From Myoxocephalus aenaeus (taxonomy: Eukaryota; Chordata; Actinopteri; Perciformes; Cottidae), in contig JBAMJR010000154.1 of assembly GCA_038501785.1 (NCBI GenBank), forward strand, positions 8,469,501-8,533,500: DNA of 64,000 nucleotides. The letters run 5' to 3'. Positions 60,091-64,000 of the stretch are shown here, piece by piece (the first letter of the stretch is position 1; every line of letters begins with the position of its first letter). A program made the position numbers and the translations under genes. Under the pieces are notes generated by a model. That model was not told the origin of the DNA, ran no database searches, and worked only from the letters and a program-made list of their open reading frames with translations.

Positions 60091-60444
60091 ATCGCAGATT
60101 CCAGGCGAGGCGCGGCTCTTACGAACGAGCCTAGTAATTAGCTTTCACTGCCAACAATGCTGGCTGACCTGTCTGCTTGATATGTGGCGAGAAATTACCA
60201 AACAACAAAACATGTAATGTTGAAAGACTCTTCCAGAACAAAAACACAGCATCTGCTGAAAAGTATCAAGCTGCAGATGAGCGAAGAAGAGCGATTCCTC
60301 AACTGCTGCAACAAACTGAGTAAAGTAAATATACTTTCAGGAAGTGGATCACGTCTCCAAACTCCACTACTGCTGCTGGTTCTGTGGCAGCTCATGAGAC
60401 ACTGAGGCGTCCGCTAGTGAAAACGTCCGGCGTAGTGAGGACGC

Positions 60445-60540
60445 TCAGTGTAAACGTGGGGGATCAAACCTGCTACCTTGCGGTTCAAGGTCAAACACTC
60501 TACCACATGAGCCACAAATATAGATAGGAATCAAGACATG
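60445..60540 (-). repeat. tRNA-like SINE head or pseudo-tRNA
   Basis: On the minus strand TGGCTCATGTGGTAGAG fits an A box and GGTTTGATCCC fits a B box, about 36 bases apart, as in a tRNA-derived SINE. The cloverleaf is imperfect and no intact tRNA is claimed. Confidence 0.55.
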
Positions 60541-62230
60541 CATAGTTGGGATCTTAATTGACCTCAATATAGCCGACACATGACCATTTTTTTGTCTTCT
60601 CTTCATAAGAGTTTGATAGTTGTAACAGGTAAAATAGCAATACAATGTCAATAATTGTCTTTATTCTTGTTCTATAATTTCATAAATACAACAAACTATA
60701 GTTTTTGTATATATAATATGACTATATATACAACTGTATAAGCTGTGATATCAGAGAGAGAGAGAGAGAGGGGCAGGACAAAACATTGTGTCCCTTAATT
60801 AAAGTAAACATTAAGATTGTTGGGACTAAATAAACAAAGGACGTGAGTCAGTACAGTTTGATGAAATAAAGTTGAGACTATGATTTTTTTGTAATGGTTT
60901 TGTTCAAAAGTGTTTATTGAAATGTCTTTAATTTTCTATTTAAGATTCTTGACATTTGTTTTCTCAGTCATAGTCATGGTGAGTTGTAATCTTAAAGAAG
61001 TAGGTGGGCTGCAGCGACTAGCCGTATAGAGTCCAGCAGCATCAAATCTTGTGGGCACTAGATTATTATAAGAATATAATAAAGCGCCCATTGACTTTAC
61101 TTAATGCACTAATTATACAAGTCTCTGTTGATACTTCTGAACGTTTGTGTTCCTGCTGATTTACCTCTAATCTGAAGTCAGCTGTGATGTACAACATCAC
61201 TTAAGTCAACATGACTTAAGGCCAAACCAGAAAGTGTGCTTCCCCTCTGTGACCCTGCTTTAAAACACACACATTGGGAGTTAAAGATAGTATCCAGGGT
61301 AAAGTCACAAATACAAATACCAATCACGAACATTTTCCTTGTTCAACATGATTCCTTGCTTCCAGCTGACTGGACACAGTGATCGCATTGACATGATTTA
61401 CAGGCACATGACAGTTGCGAGATGAACGACCCTGAGGTGAGTCCTGAAGTCCTCGTCAACTTTTAACTGGCCCGATCATTCATTTCCACAGGGCAGGAAA
61501 CACTGGATGTCCAGTAAATGATAAAAAAACTGTGTAGCCAGTCCAATCCAGCCTGTCCGATGACCTCAGTAATACTAGTTTGTTCAGGTTCACCAGACTG
61601 ACGCAGTGTTTTGCCTTTTGGTGGTCAAAACTGCCACATTAAAATCATTTAGAGCTTTCTGGAGGCTGCACCACAAATAAACATTCAATCTTGTGTCCGA
61701 TCAGGATCATAACCAACAATGTGGACTCTGTTACAAATGATGCTTTGACTGTTCTTACCAGGAAGTGGAACACAGTCTGCAGATTTGGAATTACTAGAAA
61801 GACAGCAGAGAGGATGATCCATCCAAGGCTATGTGTGCAACATGTTTTCAATATGTCAGGGAGTTTCTTCGGTCTATTGAAGAGGAAAAGGTCAGAATCT
61901 GTGGTTTCTAGTTTCTTGGCCATTTTTGGGGAAGCTGTTACAATTTCTGCAGCTCTTTTCGCACATTAACTATCAACACTGTCCGTGTTTCAGAGTCAAA
62001 CGACTTTGACTATTAATGTCACTCATTAATGTCATTCATGAGTCAACATGTGCCTTCACGTTGATGTGAGCTATGTGACCTCCAGTGGATATGAGATGAG
62101 ACTTAGTGACATTGGAATCTTTTGAAGTCCTATGATAGTTGTTGAGGTTTCATCAGCGGTGGATAAAAACAATATGGGGGCCATCTAGTGGTGAGTTTTC
62201 AGAATGCGACCACCTGAAACTCCTCCCGTG
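60541..62230. other. Intergenic stretch
   Basis: AT-rich. It includes a short (GA)n tract near 60752-60771 and an isolated 92-codon minus-strand frame at 61645-61923 with no recognisable homology. I do not call a gene here. Confidence 0.45.
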
Positions 62231-62243
62231 TGCCAATGGTGTA

Positions 62244-62285
62244 GAACAGTGGTTCTCAAATGGGGGTACGTGAGATTTTAATTTA
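62244..62285. repeat. hAT-type terminus remnant
   Basis: The sequence CAGTGGTTCTCAAATGGGGG matches the widespread terminus of MER/Charlie-like hAT elements. The other end was not found. Confidence 0.45.
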
Positions 62286-62559
62286 TATTTATGAAATATA
62301 TTTCCATTAAAAAATCCTTTCAAAATTGTTATTTAATACATTTTCAATAAAATATAAGTGTAAGCACAATAATTCTTATTTTCAGTCCATTATACACTAA
62401 AGAAAACATCACCTTATCAATATTATATTCCATTTCTGCCAGTAGATCAAAATCAAATTTAGAAATGCTCAACCTGACAAGTTTTCATTGCATATTTGCA
62501 TTATAATCATCATCATCAAAAAAACAAGCTCTGAGAATAAATACTGTACATAAGAAGTG

Positions 62560-63027
62560 AATGGAGGTTCTGTGGTGTTTCACCATGACTAATGTCCAGT
62601 GACCGGAACCTTCGTCTGTAGGTGTCAGCTGTGATCTCATATTTAGCTAAAAGAGCATCTTTGACCTTCCCATAATCTTCAGACTCTGCTACTTCCATAA
62701 GCACATAGGCACTGCCTGCTTTACCGGTGAGTAAAGGAACAAAATGAATAGCCCACTCTTTCGGCCAATGGCAGACAACCATCCTTTCAAAAGTTGTAAG
62801 GTAATGTTCAATGTCATCCTCTGCAGAGAGAGGTATCAACTTAGGGTCTCTATGGATGTGTGTGTGTCTCGCCGTGATGGTTGTGGTTGCTCCTTCTGCC
62901 GGCTGGCCATTATCCCTGGACCTCCCCCCTTTTCGTCATCCTCACTGCTTGGATTGTCCATTCCGCTGTCATACTTCTTTCTCATCTCCGTCACCTGCGC
63001 TTTAATCAGACGAACTTCGTGTTGCAT
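62560..63027 (-). pseudogene. Retrotransposon gag fragment (Ty3/gypsy-like)
   Basis: A start at 63027 opens MQHEVRLIKAQVTEMRKKYD, followed by an acidic and basic linker. A one-base shift near 62840 puts the rest in another frame: IPLSAEDDIEHYLTTFERMV, then WAIHFVPLLTGKAGSAYVLM and a segment with YEITADTYRRRFR, which are typical of the gag/SCAN-like fold. The frame fades out near 62560 and no protease, reverse transcriptase or integrase follows, so the element is truncated. This is a genomic retrotransposon relic, described only. Confidence 0.75.
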
Positions 63028-63062
63028 ACTTTCCCATCTTATGTCTTGATTATGTCACCACT

Positions 63063-63591
63063 TGTTAGGATGCCCGAGCGGGCATAGAGACAAATGAGCC
63101 GCTCAGGAGTCAAAAGCTGTGAGGTTGCAACTTCATTTTATTTCTCTTTCCCTTCAGTTGTCACGCCAACGTTCAGCCAGACTATACTGGTCTCCACACC
63201 TCCTTCACAAACAAATTGAGCCCCTTATATACACACACACCCCTGGTGACTAAATAGATCAGACCTACCATCGAGAGGTCAGTCTCTCTATAACCAAAAT
63301 ATGTGCACTAAATATTTACATCATTGTACCAACACCAAAATTAACCCTAGTAATTTACTCTTATTTATACTTCCTATAAATAAAGTAAATTATAAATCCA
63401 TATAGTTTTATTGAACTAAACACAGCAATACATATCTTCACCCTACCCGCTTCCTCCAGTTGGTATCTCCCGGAACTATAAACGGGTGCTCAGGCCCCCG
63501 GGAAAGTCTTTTGCCAGAACACCCTGGGAAGAGGAAATAGAGGTAAGTTGTTGCACTAAATATATCCACACAAATGTTCTGCCACCTTACA
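63063..63591 (-). mobile_element. LTR upstream of the gag fragment
   Basis: Read on the minus strand the segment starts TGTAAGGTGGCAG (63591) and ends CATCCTAACA (63063). It has a TATA-like GTATATAAGGGG near 63219-63229 and an AATAAA near 63136-63141, in the order expected for U3-R-U5. The gag frame starts 36 bases after its end. A second LTR was not found, which agrees with truncation. Confidence 0.65.
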
Positions 63592-63811
63592 TTTACCACA
63601 ATTTCAGTTCAAGCTATCACTCCTATTGCCACTGCCACTATCAGTGGTCTGGGTAACGGCGGTGCACACTTCCTCCGCCCTCTCCCGAGAGTACAGTACC
63701 TCAGTCCTCATGTACTCTCGAAAGACAGTCTGCCACAAGGTTGGCTTTTCCCAGATGGTACATGACTGTGAAGTCATAGGGTTGTAGTTGTAACGGGCTC
63801 GGCCCTGACCT
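63592..63811. other. Flank of the LTR
   Basis: Moderately complex sequence with nothing specific recognised. Confidence 0.4.
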
Positions 63812-63940
63812 GGTCAGAGCTATGGGGGGACTGGGGATCGAACCGGCTACCTTGTAGCTGGCGATCGAACCGGCTGGGGATCGAGCCGGCTACCTTGTGG
63901 CTGCGGGACGACCACTCATCCCCCTGAGCTACAGCCGCCC
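63812..63940 (-). repeat. tRNA-derived SINE segment with duplicated B box
   Basis: On the minus strand GGGCGGCTGTAGCTCAGGGG resembles the start and A box of a tRNA. The B-box region (CCGGCTCGATCCCC, then CCGGTTCGATCGCC and CCGGTTCGATCCCC) is present two to three times. This is a SINE-like or pseudo-tRNA repeat, similar in kind to 60445-60540. Confidence 0.65.
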
Positions 63941-64000
63941 ATAAAGAATACAGATAAAATACAGATAAAAAAAACACAAAAGGTCAGCTGCAAGGCACAG

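Larger units (their letters stand above)
56328..60133. mobile_element. Non-autonomous inverted-repeat DNA element carrying a nested LINE
   Basis: TAGGCTCGTTCG at 56328-56339 is repeated in reverse complement at 60122-60133. The next bases (GAGATGAGCC against TAAGAGCC) are also similar. The left part (56340-56930) and the right part (60091-60121) are non-coding and enclose the LINE. The flanks suggest a TA target duplication. The transposon class is not certain. Confidence 0.55.

Noticed and set aside
61645..61969. 92-codon frames on both strands as a small gene
   Set aside because: No start context, splice signals or homology; probably chance.
63812..63940. A functional tRNA gene
   Set aside because: The B-box region is duplicated and the cloverleaf arms do not pair properly, so a SINE or pseudo-tRNA is more likely.

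Overview
The window is vertebrate nuclear DNA, almost certainly from a teleost, and probably a percomorph. The evidence is: multi-exon genes with GT-AG introns; very abundant long (CA)n and (TA)n tracts; Tc1/mariner, Tol2-like hAT and other hAT DNA transposons; an APE-type LINE ending in an ATGG-repeat tail; and interspersed repeats of kinds common in spiny-rayed fish. It contains no bacterial, CRISPR or operon-like structure.

Four protein-coding loci can be supported. (1) At 3.67-4.19 kb, minus strand, is the first coding exon of a gene I could not identify; the rest lies beyond the left edge. (2) dnajc15 (plus, 16.49-19.16 kb, six coding exons, 149 aa) encodes a TIM14/Pam18-type J-protein of the mitochondrial inner membrane. 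(3) sestd1 (minus, 20.87-32.43 kb, 18 coding exons, 755 aa) encodes a Sec14-like plus spectrin-repeat protein with an unusually acidic C-terminal extension; it lies tail-to-tail with dnajc15. (4) An OCTN-type slc22 organic cation/carnitine transporter (minus, 38.92-55.70 kb, ten coding exons, 548 aa) follows. Exon phases join correctly in all three complete genes. The genes have unrelated jobs (mitochondrial import, lipid/cytoskeletal signalling, solute transport) and no functional cluster is apparent.

The right half is rich in mobile DNA. Intron 2 of slc22 holds a hAT element (47.69-53.13 kb, TSD CCTGTTCC). A complete Tol2-like hAT (48.02-52.39 kb, TSD CAAATGGG) has inserted inside it, with an uninterrupted four-exon transposase. 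A 1.2-kb non-autonomous element in intron 8 (42.20-43.40 kb, TSD GTGGAAGT) shares its right terminus with the Tol2-like element. A Tc1 copy with long inverted repeats lies in intron 9 (39.24-40.80 kb). Downstream are a nested LINE inside an inverted-repeat element (56.33-60.13 kb), an LTR with a broken gag (62.5-63.6 kb), and tRNA-like SINE segments.

The left part (1-16 kb) is mainly non-coding: microsatellites, a 1.7-kb inverted-repeat element with tRNA-like boxes (6.97-8.64 kb), a minisatellite present in both orientations (9.94-10.38 kb), and dispersed repeats. I found no clearly new biological system. The strongest observations are the apparently intact Tol2-like transposon with its probable non-autonomous partner, and the transposition history that can be read from target-site duplications and an empty-site copy.
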